NCBI RefSeq assembly: GCF_011742555.1
Contig: NZ_JAAQQR010000006.1
Span: forward strand, 124,001 to 188,000
Origin: Luteibacter jiangsuensis
GTDB taxonomy: Bacteria > Pseudomonadota > Gammaproteobacteria > Xanthomonadales > Rhodanobacteraceae
DNA: 64,000 nt
Direction: 5' to 3'
Shown one piece after another: positions 17,346 through 26,158 of the stretch. Positions within the stretch are counted from its first letter, which is position 1. The number at the start of each line of letters is the position of its first letter. The notes under the pieces are model-generated. The model saw only the letters and a program-made list of their open reading frames with translations, was not told the DNA's origin and did no database searches. Made by a program: the position numbers and the translations under genes.

Positions 17346-18095
17346 ATGAGCAACCTCAATAGCATCCAGGGCAAGAGCGCCCTCGTCCTCGGCGGATCCC
17401 GTGGTATCGGGGCGGCGGTGGCCCGCCGCCTGGCCGCCGGCGGTGCCTCCGTCGCGCTTACCTATGTCCAGGGCGCCGCAGCGGCCCAAGCCGTTGTCGA
17501 CGACATCGAAAAGGCCGGCGGTCGCGCCATGGCCATTCAGGCGGACAGCGCCGACGAGAAGGCGATCGAGGCGGCGGTGACGCAGACCAGGGAAGCCTTC
17601 GGCGCGCTGGACATCCTCGTGAACAACGCGGGCGTGCTCGCCATCGCGCCGATCGAGGAATTCACGACGGAGGATCTCGACCGCACGCTCGCCGTCAATG
17701 TGCGCGCCGCCGTGATCGCCAGCCGCGCGGCGGCGAGAATCATGGGCCAGGGCGGCCGCATCATCCACATCGGCAGCACCAACGCCGAGCGCATGCCTTT
17801 CGCCGGCGGCGCGGTCTACGCCATGAGCAAGTCGGCGTTGCAGGGACTGACCCAGGGCCTTGCCCGGGACCTGGGCCCGAAAGGCATTACCGTGAACGTG
17901 GTGCAGCCCGGCCCTGTCGACACCGACATGAACCCGGCCAGCGGCCCGATGGCACAAGGCCTCATCCCGATGCTCGCCGCGGGACGGTATGGACACCCCG
18001 AGGAAGTCGCCAGCTTCGTCGCTTACCTCGCGGGGCCGGAAGCGGGCTACATCACCGGTGCCAGCCTCATGATCGACGGCGGCTTTGCCGCCTGA
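17346..18095 (+). CDS. short-chain dehydrogenase/reductase (SDR)
   Basis: A 249-residue classical SDR. The cofactor site is GGSRGIGAAVA near residue 15; NNAG follows, then the catalytic serine region HIGSTNAERM and the YAMSK motif (Tyr and Lys). The C-terminus PEAGYITGASLMIDGGF is typical of 3-oxoacyl-ACP reductase-like SDRs. It should catalyse NAD(P)-dependent reduction of a ketone or aldehyde; the substrate is unknown. The ATG at 17346 follows a CCGGAGA ribosome binding site. It is divergent from the LysR regulator, which probably controls it. The upstream extension of the same frame overlaps the regulator gene on the other strand and is not coding. Confidence 0.9.
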   Translation: MSNLNSIQGKSALVLGGSRGIGAAVARRLAAGGASVALTYVQGAAAAQAVVDDIEKAGGRAMAIQADSADEKAIEAAVTQTREAFGALDILVNNAGVLAIAPIEEFTTEDLDRTLAVNVRAAVIASRAAARIMGQGGRIIHIGSTNAERMPFAGGAVYAMSKSALQGLTQGLARDLGPKGITVNVVQPGPVDTDMNPASGPMAQGLIPMLAAGRYGHPEEVASFVAYLAGPEAGYITGASLMIDGGFAA

Positions 18096-18229
18096 ACCCG
18101 GACGGGGAAACGGAGCGGAGGGCATCCCCTCCCTCCGCACGGCTTGCCCGAGCAAGGACAGCAATCCCGCCGCACCACGCCCCGCATGCGTTGAAGAATG
18201 GGTTTTCCATTCACGCAGGGGAAAAACAC

Positions 18230-19177
18230 ATGAGGCCGTTCCTCGTCGCCTTGGTCGTGGCGCTGGCATCCAGCGCCGCAATGGCCGAAACCGCCACCTG
18301 GCAGCCCGCGGAAGGGCGCAGCCAGATACCGTTGTGGCCGGGTCAGCCGCCCAACGCGAATGCGGTGCCCGGTCCCGAGTCGGTCAAGACGGGCACCGAC
18401 CTCATCGGCGGCAAACCGGTGACGTGGGTCACCAATGTTTCGCAGCCGACGATCACCGTCTATTCGCCGGCCTCGGGCAACACGGGTGCGGCGGTCGTCG
18501 TCGTGCCAGGGGGCGGCTTCGAAGGCCTGGCGATGGATCTGGAAGGCACGGAAGTCTGCGACTGGCTCACGCCGCGAGGAGTAACCTGCGTGCTCTTGAA
18601 GTACCGCGTACCCAGCGCTCCGTACGACTGGCGATGCGATTGCAGGCCGCACAACCTCGCGCTGTCGTTGCCATCGCTCGCCGACACCCAGCGCGCGCTG
18701 CGCTTGGTACGCGCCCGCGCAGCCGAATGGCATATCGATCCACACAAGGTCGGTGTTCTCGGTTTCTCTGCCGGCGGGTTCATCGTCGCCGAAGCGAGCA
18801 CAAACTATCGAAAGCGCATTTATGCCCCGGTGGATGCCGTGGACAAGGAAAGCGCACGCCCCGACTTCGCGCTGGCCATCTACCCCGGCCACCTCACCAC
18901 CGACTACCGCACGCTGAATCCGAACATCCCCGTCACGAAGGACACGCCGCCGACGTTCGTGCTGCAAGCCGAAGACGACCATGTCGATGGTGCGAACCAG
19001 GCGCTCGTGTATTACACGGCCATGACGAAGGCCGAAGCACCCGCGGAGTTACACCTCTACGCCCATGGTGGGCACGCGTTCGGGCTGCGGCCCACGGCCG
19101 AACCCATCACGCACTGGCCCGAACTTGCAGAGAAGTGGCTCGCGACGATCGGGATGATTCCCGCGGAAACTCGCTGA
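18230..19177 (+). CDS. secreted alpha/beta hydrolase (BD-FAE-like esterase)
   Basis: A 315-residue exported esterase. The first 20 residues (MRPFLVALVVALASSAAMAE) are a Sec signal peptide. The oxyanion loop is VVPGGGFEGLA, the nucleophile elbow GFSAGG, the acid is the aspartate in AEDDHVDG, and the histidine is in HGGHAFG. The set matches the xylan/feruloyl esterase-like family that often accompanies plant cell-wall degradation. The start is ATG 18230 after a GGGGAAAAA ribosome binding site; an in-frame TTG at 18191 would spoil the signal peptide. A 14-bp hairpin shortly downstream separates it from the convergent hsp20 gene. Confidence 0.87.
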   Translation: MRPFLVALVVALASSAAMAETATWQPAEGRSQIPLWPGQPPNANAVPGPESVKTGTDLIGGKPVTWVTNVSQPTITVYSPASGNTGAAVVVVPGGGFEGLAMDLEGTEVCDWLTPRGVTCVLLKYRVPSAPYDWRCDCRPHNLALSLPSLADTQRALRLVRARAAEWHIDPHKVGVLGFSAGGFIVAEASTNYRKRIYAPVDAVDKESARPDFALAIYPGHLTTDYRTLNPNIPVTKDTPPTFVLQAEDDHVDGANQALVYYTAMTKAEAPAELHLYAHGGHAFGLRPTAEPITHWPELAEKWLATIGMIPAETR

Positions 19178-19205
19178 GGCGCATCCGTGCGATGGAAGCC
19201 GTCCC

Positions 19206-19244
19206 ATGGCCCGGACGCCGGAAAGGCGTCCGGGCCATCCCTTC
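19206..19244. terminator. bidirectional hairpin between esterase and hsp20 genes
   Basis: A perfect 14-bp stem (ATGGCCCGGACGCC at 19206-19219 with its complement at 19225-19238) has a five-base loop and a short CCCTTCTT tail on the plus strand. It sits between two convergent genes, so it probably ends both transcripts. Confidence 0.6.
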
Positions 19245-19718
19245 TTACGCGGCGACCTGGTGGTCGGTGATCTGACGCACCGAGGTCTCGCCGCCCTCGC
19301 CCGCATCGATGCGGATCTGGCGCGGCTTCATGGCTTCCGGAACCTCGCGCTTCATGTCGATGGACAGGAGGCCATCGGCCAGACGGGCACCGGTGACGCG
19401 CACGTGCTCGGCCAGTTCGAAGCGGCGCTGGAACGGCCGGGTGGCGATACCGCGGTGCAGGTACTCGCCTTCTGGTTCTCCCTTGTGCTCGCCGCTCACC
19501 AGCAGCAGGTTGCCTTGCGTGGTGATGGTGAGGTCGCTTTCGCGGAAACCGGCGACCGCCATGGTCACCCGATAGCGATCCTCGTCCAGCTTGATGGAGT
19601 CGAACGGCGGGTAGTTGTCGGACGCCTGGTTACGCGCGGCGCTCTCGAGCAGGTCGAACACGCGGTCGAAACCGATACTTGAACGATGCAGCGGGGAATA
19701 ATCGAGAAGAGTTCGCAT
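19245..19718 (-). CDS. small heat-shock protein Hsp20 (IbpA-like)
   Basis: A 157-residue alpha-crystallin-type chaperone. The N-terminus MRTLLDYSPLHRSSIGFDRV aligns with E. coli IbpA. The crystallin domain follows (about 40-130), with GIATRPFQRRFELAEHVRV and ADGLLSIDMKREVPE; the C-terminal anchor region is short. It should bind unfolding proteins during heat stress and hand them to DnaK/ClpB. Two ATGs compete, 19724 and 19718. The GGAGG lies 2 bases before the first and 8 before the second, so I chose 19718. A ROSE-like hairpin covers the ribosome binding site and a sigma-32-like promoter lies about 95-120 bases upstream, so expression is probably heat-controlled at two levels. Confidence 0.92.
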   Translation of the reverse strand: MRTLLDYSPLHRSSIGFDRVFDLLESAARNQASDNYPPFDSIKLDEDRYRVTMAVAGFRESDLTITTQGNLLLVSGEHKGEPEGEYLHRGIATRPFQRRFELAEHVRVTGARLADGLLSIDMKREVPEAMKPRQIRIDAGEGGETSVRQITDHQVAA

Positions 19719-19805
19719 GGCCATATCCTCCTTAGAAGCAATACGGAATGGGTTCTCCTTGCCGCCCCCATAGCGAGCGGTGGGCCGGCCCCGAGGCGGC
19801 CGGCG
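19719..19805 (-). promoter_or_regulatory. ROSE-like RNA thermometer in hsp20 5' leader
   Basis: On the minus strand the leader ends TTGCTTCTAAGGAGGAT (19741-19725). This resembles the 3' hairpin of rhizobial ROSE elements: U-A, a G-G mismatch pair, C-G, U-A, U-G and C-G can form around a three-base loop and hide the GGAGG. A GC-rich stretch upstream (19760-19805) can form a further hairpin. The match was made by eye; structure was not computed. Confidence 0.6.
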
Positions 19806-19811
19806 AGCAGT

Positions 19812-19840
19812 AATTTATGCAGCGGCGGAAGGATTTCAAG
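19812..19840 (-). promoter_or_regulatory. sigma-32-like heat-shock promoter of hsp20
   Basis: On the minus strand CTTGAAA (19840-19834) is followed after 13-14 bases by GCATAAATT (19820-19812). The -35 matches the sigma-32 consensus CTTGAAA. The -10 fits only in its CAT core. Confidence 0.5.
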
Positions 19841-19926
19841 ACCCCGGATTCATGGATCGTTTAGACGGCCGAACCCTTAAACCCCGGAGCCCTTTCCCGC
19901 ATCGAACCGTTTTTCGGGGGGAACTC

Positions 19927-20997
19927 ATGCGCACCTTCATCGCCTCGCTGCTCCTGCTCTTGTCGGGAAGCGCCGCCGCCACATGTGGCTCATGCCAGGT
20001 CATCGCCGACAAGGCCGCCGCCGGCGGTTTCGACGGTGTGGTGCTCGTCTCCGACGGCCAGGGCTCTGTCTTCCGGGCTGCCTATGGCAAGGCCCGGGTG
20101 GCTCCCGACGTGGCCCTGGATACGGCCACCGCCTTCCCGACCGGCTCCTTCTCCAAATGGGTGACCTCCATCGTCGTCATGCGGCTGGTGGAACAGGGCA
20201 TTCTTTCGCTCGACCAGCCCGTGTCGCACTACCTGCCCGACTACCCGAAGGCATCGGGAGACAAGGTCACCCTGCTGCACCTGCTCACGCATTCGAGCGG
20301 CATCCCGAACGACATCGACAAGGCCATCAAGAGCGACCCGGCAACACGCGACCTCACGCTGAACACGGCTATCGCGATCCATCGCTTCGCCTCCAGCCCC
20401 CTCGCTTTCGAACCGGGCACCCAGTGGGACTACTCACATTCGAACTGGATCGTCCTGAAAGGCGTGATCGAGCGTGCCACCGGCCGCTCCTACGACGACC
20501 TCGTACGGAGCTTCCTCACCGAGCCGCTGGCGTTGCGTCACAGCGGTGTCTTTTCCGGCATGCCGGGCGATATCCCGGGGATGGCCACAGGCTTCAAGGG
20601 CGCGCCGTCCACGACGTCGCGACTCGACAAGAAGCTTCCACCGTTCATGACCCTCGCGGGTGGCTACTACACCAGCGCCGACGACATGCTGTCGCTGCTC
20701 GACGCCCTGTTTTCAGGCCGCATCCTGAAAGCGGAAAGCGTACGCACGCTCATGAGGGTGGTGCGGCCGCAGCAGAGCTATGCCCTCGGCGGCCGCACCA
20801 AGGTCCTCGAGGTGGCGGGAAAGCCGCGCACCGTCGCCTGGGAATACGGCTCGGACGGCGCCTACCGCGTGCTGGCCTGGCGGGTCATCGACGACGGCCA
20901 TACCGTTGTCTTGATGAACCACACGAGCTACGACCACATGAAGATCGGCGATCTCGCCACCGCGCTGCTCGGAGCCAGCTACGAGGAGAGCCGCTAG
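19927..20997 (+). CDS. secreted serine hydrolase, beta-lactamase/class C-like
   Basis: A 356-residue protein with a signal peptide (MRTFIASLLLLLSGSAAA). The SxxK motif is SFSK at S74-K77. The second motif region is WDYSHSNW, where the usual YxN reads Tyr-Ser-His, and the third KTG-like element is not obvious. Proteins of this group are mostly esterases or D-amino peptidases rather than true beta-lactamases. The early CGSC (residues 20-23) could form a disulfide. The ATG at 19927 follows GGGGGAAC; the frame is open upstream but the signal peptide fixes the start. It stands alone, divergent from hsp20. Confidence 0.85.
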   Translation: MRTFIASLLLLLSGSAAATCGSCQVIADKAAAGGFDGVVLVSDGQGSVFRAAYGKARVAPDVALDTATAFPTGSFSKWVTSIVVMRLVEQGILSLDQPVSHYLPDYPKASGDKVTLLHLLTHSSGIPNDIDKAIKSDPATRDLTLNTAIAIHRFASSPLAFEPGTQWDYSHSNWIVLKGVIERATGRSYDDLVRSFLTEPLALRHSGVFSGMPGDIPGMATGFKGAPSTTSRLDKKLPPFMTLAGGYYTSADDMLSLLDALFSGRILKAESVRTLMRVVRPQQSYALGGRTKVLEVAGKPRTVAWEYGSDGAYRVLAWRVIDDGHTVVLMNHTSYDHMKIGDLATALLGASYEESR

Positions 20998-21016
20998 TCC
21001 GGCGAACCGGCGAGCA

Positions 21017-21199
21017 TCACCGCTTGCGACGAAGTTCCGCGCGGACGTCGTCCACCATGGGCCCCACACGCTTCACCGCGTCACGCAAGGTGTCCTCCGA
21101 AATGCCGAACTCCTTTGTCCAGTAGCGCACCTCGTAGTCTTCGTTGACGTTGATGCGGTCGCGGTCGGCCTGTCCTCGATTGCTCTTGTCGTCAGCCAT
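21017..21199 (-). CDS. small DUF3606-type protein
   Basis: A 60-residue hydrophilic protein, MADDKSNRGQADRDRINVNE at the start, followed by DYEVRYWTKEFGISEDTLRD. This is the compact DUF3606 pattern: a charged start, then a helix-turn-helix-like segment and a basic tail (ELRRKR). Function is unknown in the family. The ATG at 21199 has a GGAGG eight bases upstream. It lies convergent with the serine hydrolase, 19 bases from its stop. Confidence 0.8.
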   Translation of the reverse strand: MADDKSNRGQADRDRINVNEDYEVRYWTKEFGISEDTLRDAVKRVGPMVDDVRAELRRKR

Positions 21200-21307
21200 G
21201 TCTGAACCTCCGGCGGGGCCTCTGAGCGTGCCCCGCGCATGGGTGAATGCCGCGTGGAATTCCCGGCAAGATTCCGCCCATCTTTCCCGCGTGCGGGGTT
21301 GTGGCGG

Positions 21308-22906
21308 TCAGATGCCGGGGCTTTCCCGGTCGTTCTCCGCTTCGATCTGCTGGAGGTCGAGGTCGCGTTCGATGTAGTGCAGAAGTTCGTCGTGGATACG
21401 TCCCGAGCGATGCAGACGCAGCAGTTCCGCGCGACCGGCGGCGATGGCCGCGAGCACCACGTCGTAATGCGCCTCGCGCCCGCCCGTGAATGCTTCCGGC
21501 GTCTTGCTGTAACGCTCCGCGACGGAAACCCGGTACGTGTACTGCTCGAGCAGCCGCGGATGGATCAGCGTGCCCTGGTCGTCGTATGCGCGCGCCTTCA
21601 CCGCTTCCAGTTGCGCGCTGTCGATGAGCAGCGATGCCTGCCCTTCGTTGAGATACGTCGAGTCGGCATGCCCCTCCGCTTCCAGTCCCAGCCAGCGGAT
21701 GATCGCGCCCACGGTGCTGCCCTGGATCACGACGGTCACCAGGATCACCGCGAAGGCGGCGGCGAGCGTCAGGTCGCGTCCCGGCATCGCCTCGGGAAGG
21801 GACAGCGCGATCGCCAGCGTCACCACGCCGCGCATACCCGCCCAGCTCAGCAGGAACGACGCCTTCGGGGAAGGCGGCGAGGGCTTGCGCCCCACCATGC
21901 GGGCCAACGGCACGCGGAGATAGTCCGTGGCGTAAACCCAGACGAAGCGGGAGAAGATCACGGCGACCAGCACCGCGAGAATGGGCACACCCAACGTGTG
22001 CAGGGCCTGCCCCACGCCACCCAGCCTCTCGATCACGCCACGCAGCGAGAAGCCGATGAGGATGAACACCAATGCCTCAAGCAGGAAGATGAGCACCTGC
22101 CAGAACGCCGTGCTGCGCATGCGCACGTTGGCGGTGAACACGTCGTGCTGGTACCAGCCGAAGATGATGCCGCACGTGACCACCGCGATGACGCCCGAGA
22201 CGTGCACCGATTCGCCGCCGATGTAGGCCGCCCAGGGCGACAGGCAGGAAGCCGTGATGGCGAGGAACACGTGGTCGATGCGGCGCAGCGTCAGCACCAC
22301 CAGGCCGCCCACGATGAGCCCCACGGCGATGCCGCCGAGGCTGAGACCCACGAAGCTGAGCAAGGCGTCCTGCATGCTGAAGGCGCCGGTCAGCGCGGCG
22401 GCCACGGCGAACCGGAACAGCACGAGCCCGGTCGCGTCGTTGAGCAGGCTTTCGCCCTCCAGCAGCACCGTCAGGCGACGCGGAAGCCGCACCTTGTCGA
22501 GCACCGCCTTGGCCGCGATCGCGTCGGGCGGCGACACCACCGCGCCGAGCGCGAAGCAGGCGGCCCACGGGAGCGAGGGCAGCACCCAGTGCACGGTGAC
22601 CCCGACGGCGAAGGTGGTGAACACCACCGCCCCTACGGCTAGCCAGAGAATGCCGCCGAGATACCGGCGGAACTCCGCCCACACCGTATAGAAGGCGCCA
22701 TCCATCAGGAGCGGCGGCAGGAAGACGGTGAGCACCAGTTCGGGATCGAAGCTGACCTCGGGCACGCCGGGCAGGAAGGCGATGGCGATGCCACCGGCGA
22801 GCAGCGCCGCCGCGGAAGGCAAACGCAGGCGGCGGGCGATCAACTCGAGCGCAAGGATCGCCACGAGCAATACGAGGATGAACTTGAAAGTCTCGGTCGA
22901 AGCCAT
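21308..22906 (-). CDS. Na+/H+ antiporter (CPA1/NhaP-like)
   Basis: A 532-residue inner-membrane antiporter. About 12 hydrophobic segments cover residues 5-410. The ion-binding core is [14 protein letters not shown] and [20 protein letters not shown], the typical CPA1 motif with the conserved Asp. A soluble tail of about 120 residues, rich in charged and helical sequence ([18 protein letters not shown] near the end), follows as in YjcE-type proteins. It should exchange Na+ or K+ for H+ and help with pH and salt balance. It is a single gene, divergent from the CocE-type hydrolase. Confidence 0.9.
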   Translation of the reverse strand: MASTETFKFILVLLVAILALELIARRLRLPSAAALLAGGIAIAFLPGVPEVSFDPELVLTVFLPPLLMDGAFYTVWAEFRRYLGGILWLAVGAVVFTTFAVGVTVHWVLPSLPWAACFALGAVVSPPDAIAAKAVLDKVRLPRRLTVLLEGESLLNDATGLVLFRFAVAAALTGAFSMQDALLSFVGLSLGGIAVGLIVGGLVVLTLRRIDHVFLAITASCLSPWAAYIGGESVHVSGVIAVVTCGIIFGWYQHDVFTANVRMRSTAFWQVLIFLLEALVFILIGFSLRGVIERLGGVGQALHTLGVPILAVLVAVIFSRFVWVYATDYLRVPLARMVGRKPSPPSPKASFLLSWAGMRGVVTLAIALSLPEAMPGRDLTLAAAFAVILVTVVIQGSTVGAIIRWLGLEAEGHADSTYLNEGQASLLIDSAQLEAVKARAYDDQGTLIHPRLLEQYTYRVSVAERYSKTPEAFTGGREAHYDVVLAAIAAGRAELLRLHRSGRIHDELLHYIERDLDLQQIEAENDRESPGI

Positions 22907-23056
22907 GCGTCCCCCAAAGCGGTACCGGCATCTTAGCCGTGTCGGGACGGACGTCTATTGCACGGAAGCATGGCTACCGTGCCGGAAGTCATGCATTTAC
23001 CGGACGCGGACATTTTGCCAGACTCGATGAACCGTCCCTGAAAACAGGCACCATCG

Positions 23057-25039
23057 ATGTCCAAGCGCCCTGCCCTCCGCCACGTCAGGACCGCGCTGTC
23101 GGTCGGCGCTGCCTCGTTCTGCCTTGCCCTCGTTGCCGCACCCGTCGCCGCGCAGCAGACCAGCCTCACCCGCGAGCAGCTGGCGACGATCGCCAAGCGG
23201 AAGGACATCGAGAAGCAGCTCGAAGACGTGGCCGTGATCGACCGCAAGGTGATGGTGAAGATGCGCGACGGCAAGCGCATGGCGGCCGACATCTATCGGC
23301 CGAAAAACGCTGGCGGCAAGGTGCCGGCCATCTTCGTCCGCACGCCTTACAACTTCAATTTCTGGGACGTGAAGCTCGGCGCGCCCCGCGACATGACTCA
23401 CGAACTCGAAGCGGTGAAGCGGGGCTACGCCTTCGTCGAGATGAACGAGCGCGGCCACTATTTCTCGGAAGGCAACTACGAGATCCTCGGCGCCCCACTC
23501 TCCGACGGTGTGGACGCCGTGCGCTGGATCACCTCGCAGCCGTGGTCCAGCGGCAAGGTCGGCACCACCGGTTGCTCGTCGACGGCCGAATGGCAGATGG
23601 CGGTGGTGGCCCAGGACGAACCCGGCCTGGCCACGTTCAACGTGCAGGGGTTCGGTGCCGGCGTGGGCCGGGTGGGTCCTTACTACGAGCAAGGCAACTG
23701 GTATCGGGGCGGCGCGGTGCAGATGCTCTTCATCGACTGGCTCTACAAGGAGCAGAATCAGCTGCGCCCGATGTTCCCCTCCAACCTCTCCCAGGCGGAC
23801 CTCATCCAGGCGTCGAAGATGTTCGACCTGGACTCCCAGCCGCCCGAGCCCGACTGGGACAAGGCGTTCTGGACCCTGCCGGAGAAAGACATCATGAAGG
23901 CCGTCGGCGGCCCCAAGGGCATCTTCGCCGACGCCATGGACGTGCCCACGGGCGGCAACATGATCGCGCGCGCGCCGAACAGCGCAGCCTGGTACAAGGG
24001 CGGCCTGTGGCACGACAACATGAAGATCAACCGTCCGGGCCTGTGGTTCATGAGCTGGTTCGACGTATCGGTGTCGCCCAACCTCGCGGCGTATAACCAC
24101 GTGCGGGCCACGGCCCCGAAGAAAATCGCCGACCAGCAGTACGCGGTGATCGCACCGGTCCTCCACTGCGCATTCACCCGCGCCACGGAGCACACGATGA
24201 TCGGCGACCTCGACGTGGGCGATGCCCGGTTCGACTACCAGGCGCTGGTGTATGGATGGTTCGACAAGTTCCTGAAGGGGGTGGACAGCCCCGTCGTGGA
24301 TAAGCAGCCCAAGGTGATGTACTACGTGATGGGCGAGAACAAGTGGCACGACTCGCCCACATGGCCGCCCGCCGGCGCCGTCACGCGGGACCTCTACTTC
24401 ACCAGCGGCGGCAAGGCCAACACCCTATACGGCGACGGCAAGCTCGTCGATGCCGCCGGGGGCACCGATCAGCCGGACCGCTTCGTCTACGACCCCGCCA
24501 ACCCGGTCACCACCCTGGGCGGTGGCGGTTGCTGCCAGGGCACGGCGGTGAAGTTCGGCTCGTTCGACCAGAACCCGCAGCTCGCGCGCAACGACATCCT
24601 GGTGTACGACTCGGAGCCCTTCAAGGAAGGCACGGAAGTGAGCGGCCCGATCACGGTCACGCTATACGTGTCGTCCGACGCGAAGGACACCGACTTCACG
24701 TTCAAGGTGATGGATGTACATCCGGACGGCACCGCCTGGAACCTCACCGAGAACATCCAGCGCATGCGCTACCGCGAGGGCTACGACAAGCCGCCGGTGT
24801 GGATGAAGGACGGCGAGGTGTACAAGGTGACCTTCCAGCCGATCGACACCAGCAACTTCTTCTTCCCGGGGCACAAGCTGCGCGTGGCCATATCGAGCAG
24901 CAATTTCCCGCGCTTCGACCGCAACCTCAACACGGGCGGCAACAATTACGACGAGGCGAAGGGCGTGATCGCGCACAACGCGGTGCACCACGATGCCGAA
25001 CACCCGTCGAAGATCACCTTCACGGTGGTGCCGCGCTAA
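23057..25039 (+). CDS. secreted CocE/NonD family hydrolase
   Basis: A 660-residue exported enzyme of the X-Pro dipeptidyl-peptidase S15 / cocaine-esterase type. Residues 1-35 are a signal peptide ending APVAAQQ. The alpha/beta-hydrolase domain carries RTPYNFNF, the [12 protein letters not shown] block, and the nucleophile elbow [12 protein letters not shown] (Ser after the Cys). A helical cap follows, then the C-terminal jelly-roll domain with [14 protein letters not shown], typical of NonD proteins. It could hydrolyse esters or N-acyl bonds, or act as a peptidase; the sequence does not decide. The gene overlaps the end of the convergent lipoprotein gene by four bases. Confidence 0.88.
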   Translation: MSKRPALRHVRTALSVGAASFCLALVAAPVAAQQTSLTREQLATIAKRKDIEKQLEDVAVIDRKVMVKMRDGKRMAADIYRPKNAGGKVPAIFVRTPYNFNFWDVKLGAPRDMTHELEAVKRGYAFVEMNERGHYFSEGNYEILGAPLSDGVDAVRWITSQPWSSGKVGTTGCSSTAEWQMAVVAQDEPGLATFNVQGFGAGVGRVGPYYEQGNWYRGGAVQMLFIDWLYKEQNQLRPMFPSNLSQADLIQASKMFDLDSQPPEPDWDKAFWTLPEKDIMKAVGGPKGIFADAMDVPTGGNMIARAPNSAAWYKGGLWHDNMKINRPGLWFMSWFDVSVSPNLAAYNHVRATAPKKIADQQYAVIAPVLHCAFTRATEHTMIGDLDVGDARFDYQALVYGWFDKFLKGVDSPVVDKQPKVMYYVMGENKWHDSPTWPPAGAVTRDLYFTSGGKANTLYGDGKLVDAAGGTDQPDRFVYDPANPVTTLGGGGCCQGTAVKFGSFDQNPQLARNDILVYDSEPFKEGTEVSGPITVTLYVSSDAKDTDFTFKVMDVHPDGTAWNLTENIQRMRYREGYDKPPVWMKDGEVYKVTFQPIDTSNFFFPGHKLRVAISSSNFPRFDRNLNTGGNNYDEAKGVIAHNAVHHDAEHPSKITFTVVPR

Positions 25040-25368
25040 GCAGTACGGCAGTCGCTGGCGAACGCCTTGGTTTCGATGGGATACACGCATAACGTGAACC
25101 CGGACGGCAGGCCGTCCACCAGGCGCTCTTCCGACACCGCAAGAGCGAACGTGCGTATCGGCTTTTCGCCGTCGAACACCGTGTAGTGGCACTGCCCTCC
25201 CGCACTCGCCTCGCAGGCGAAGCGGGCACGCCCCATGCGCACTTCGACGACGCTGTCGAGGGTCGTCACGCCGTTCTCTTTCGTCGTGGCGACGAGTGTC
25301 CGGTTCTGACTGTCGGTGCAGCCGGCTAGGTTCATGAAGCAATAGATGATGGCCAGGAAGATGCGCAT
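25036..25368 (-). CDS. small putative lipoprotein, unknown function
   Basis: A 110-residue protein starting [17 protein letters not shown]. The LAGC is a plausible lipobox, so the mature protein may be a lipid-anchored 93-residue domain. The rest has three further cysteines ([18 protein letters not shown] at the end) and no motif I recognise. It lies just upstream of nothing but the 3' end of the CocE-type gene and follows the LytTR regulator gene on the same strand by about 13 bases in coordinates, with the regulator downstream of it in transcription. It may therefore be the first gene transcribed ahead of the LytTR regulator's stop region, but no operon can be shown. Confidence 0.6.
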   Translation of the reverse strand: MRIFLAIIYCFMNLAGCTDSQNRTLVATTKENGVTTLDSVVEVRMGRARFACEASAGGQCHYTVFDGEKPIRTFALAVSEERLVDGLPSGFTLCVYPIETKAFASDCRTA

Positions 25369-25381
25369 GTCGTCTCCTCGC

Positions 25382-26158
25382 TCACATGGCCCGGAAGAGG
25401 GCCATGAATGGCTGGCTCACCGCCAGGGTCTCCGGGCGGCCGCGCAGGCGCAGGCAGCCCTTGCCGGTATCGTCGCGCTCCACCGAAGCTACCTGCCGCA
25501 GGTTCACGATGGTCGAGCGGTGGATCTGTCGGAACGACTTCGGATCGAGTTGGCGCAACAGTTCCCGAATGGGTCGTGTGAGCAGCGCATCGCCCTCCGC
25601 CGTCGCCACCAGCGTGTATTTGTTGTCCGCGCGGAAATAGATCACGTCTTCCACGAGGATCAGCCGTGTCGCCCTTCCCGTGCTCGCCGTGATCCACGTC
25701 AGCGGCTCGTCGGCCGAGCCTTCCAGCCGCTCGCCGAGGTCCCGCGCGACCTGCGCGGTGCGATGCACGTGGCGTGCCGCGTCGGCAAGACGGCCGCGCA
25801 GCCGCGTCACCGTCTGGGCCAGCCGGTCCGGCGTCACCGGCTTGAGCAGGTAGTCGATGGCACCGCGCTCGAATGCGTCGATTGCGTACTGGTCATACGC
25901 GGTAATGAAAACCACCAGGGTGTGCGGGCTCGCGTCGGCCGCCGCGGCAGCCACTTCAAGGCCGGTGAGACCGGGCATGCGGATGTCGAGGAAGGCCACG
26001 TCCGGGCGGTGCGTGGCGATGGCGTCGAGCGCCGCGCCGCCGTCCTCGGCGACTTCCACGACCTCCAGCTCCGGCCAGGCGCTGGAAAGCTCGCGTTGCA
26101 GGGCCGCGGCGAGAAGCTTCTCGTCTTCGGCCACGATGCAGCAAGGCGTGTTACGCAT
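25382..26158 (-). CDS. LytTR-type response regulator
   Basis: A 258-residue regulator. The receiver domain (1-125) has the acidic pocket AEDE and the phosphoacceptor D58 in AFLDIRMPGLTG; the K switch is in LLKPVTPDRL. A LytTR DNA-binding domain fills the C-terminus (about 155-255), with FRADNKYTLV and the FRQIHRSTIVN block. It overlaps the kinase gene by 8 bases, so the two form a coupled two-component pair. I chose ATG 26158, because the longer frame upstream adds Arg-rich sequence not found in the family. Target genes are not known; LytTR regulators often control cell-envelope or stress functions. Confidence 0.9.
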   Translation of the reverse strand: MRNTPCCIVAEDEKLLAAALQRELSSAWPELEVVEVAEDGGAALDAIATHRPDVAFLDIRMPGLTGLEVAAAAADASPHTLVVFITAYDQYAIDAFERGAIDYLLKPVTPDRLAQTVTRLRGRLADAARHVHRTAQVARDLGERLEGSADEPLTWITASTGRATRLILVEDVIYFRADNKYTLVATAEGDALLTRPIRELLRQLDPKSFRQIHRSTIVNLRQVASVERDDTGKGCLRLRGRPETLAVSQPFMALFRAM

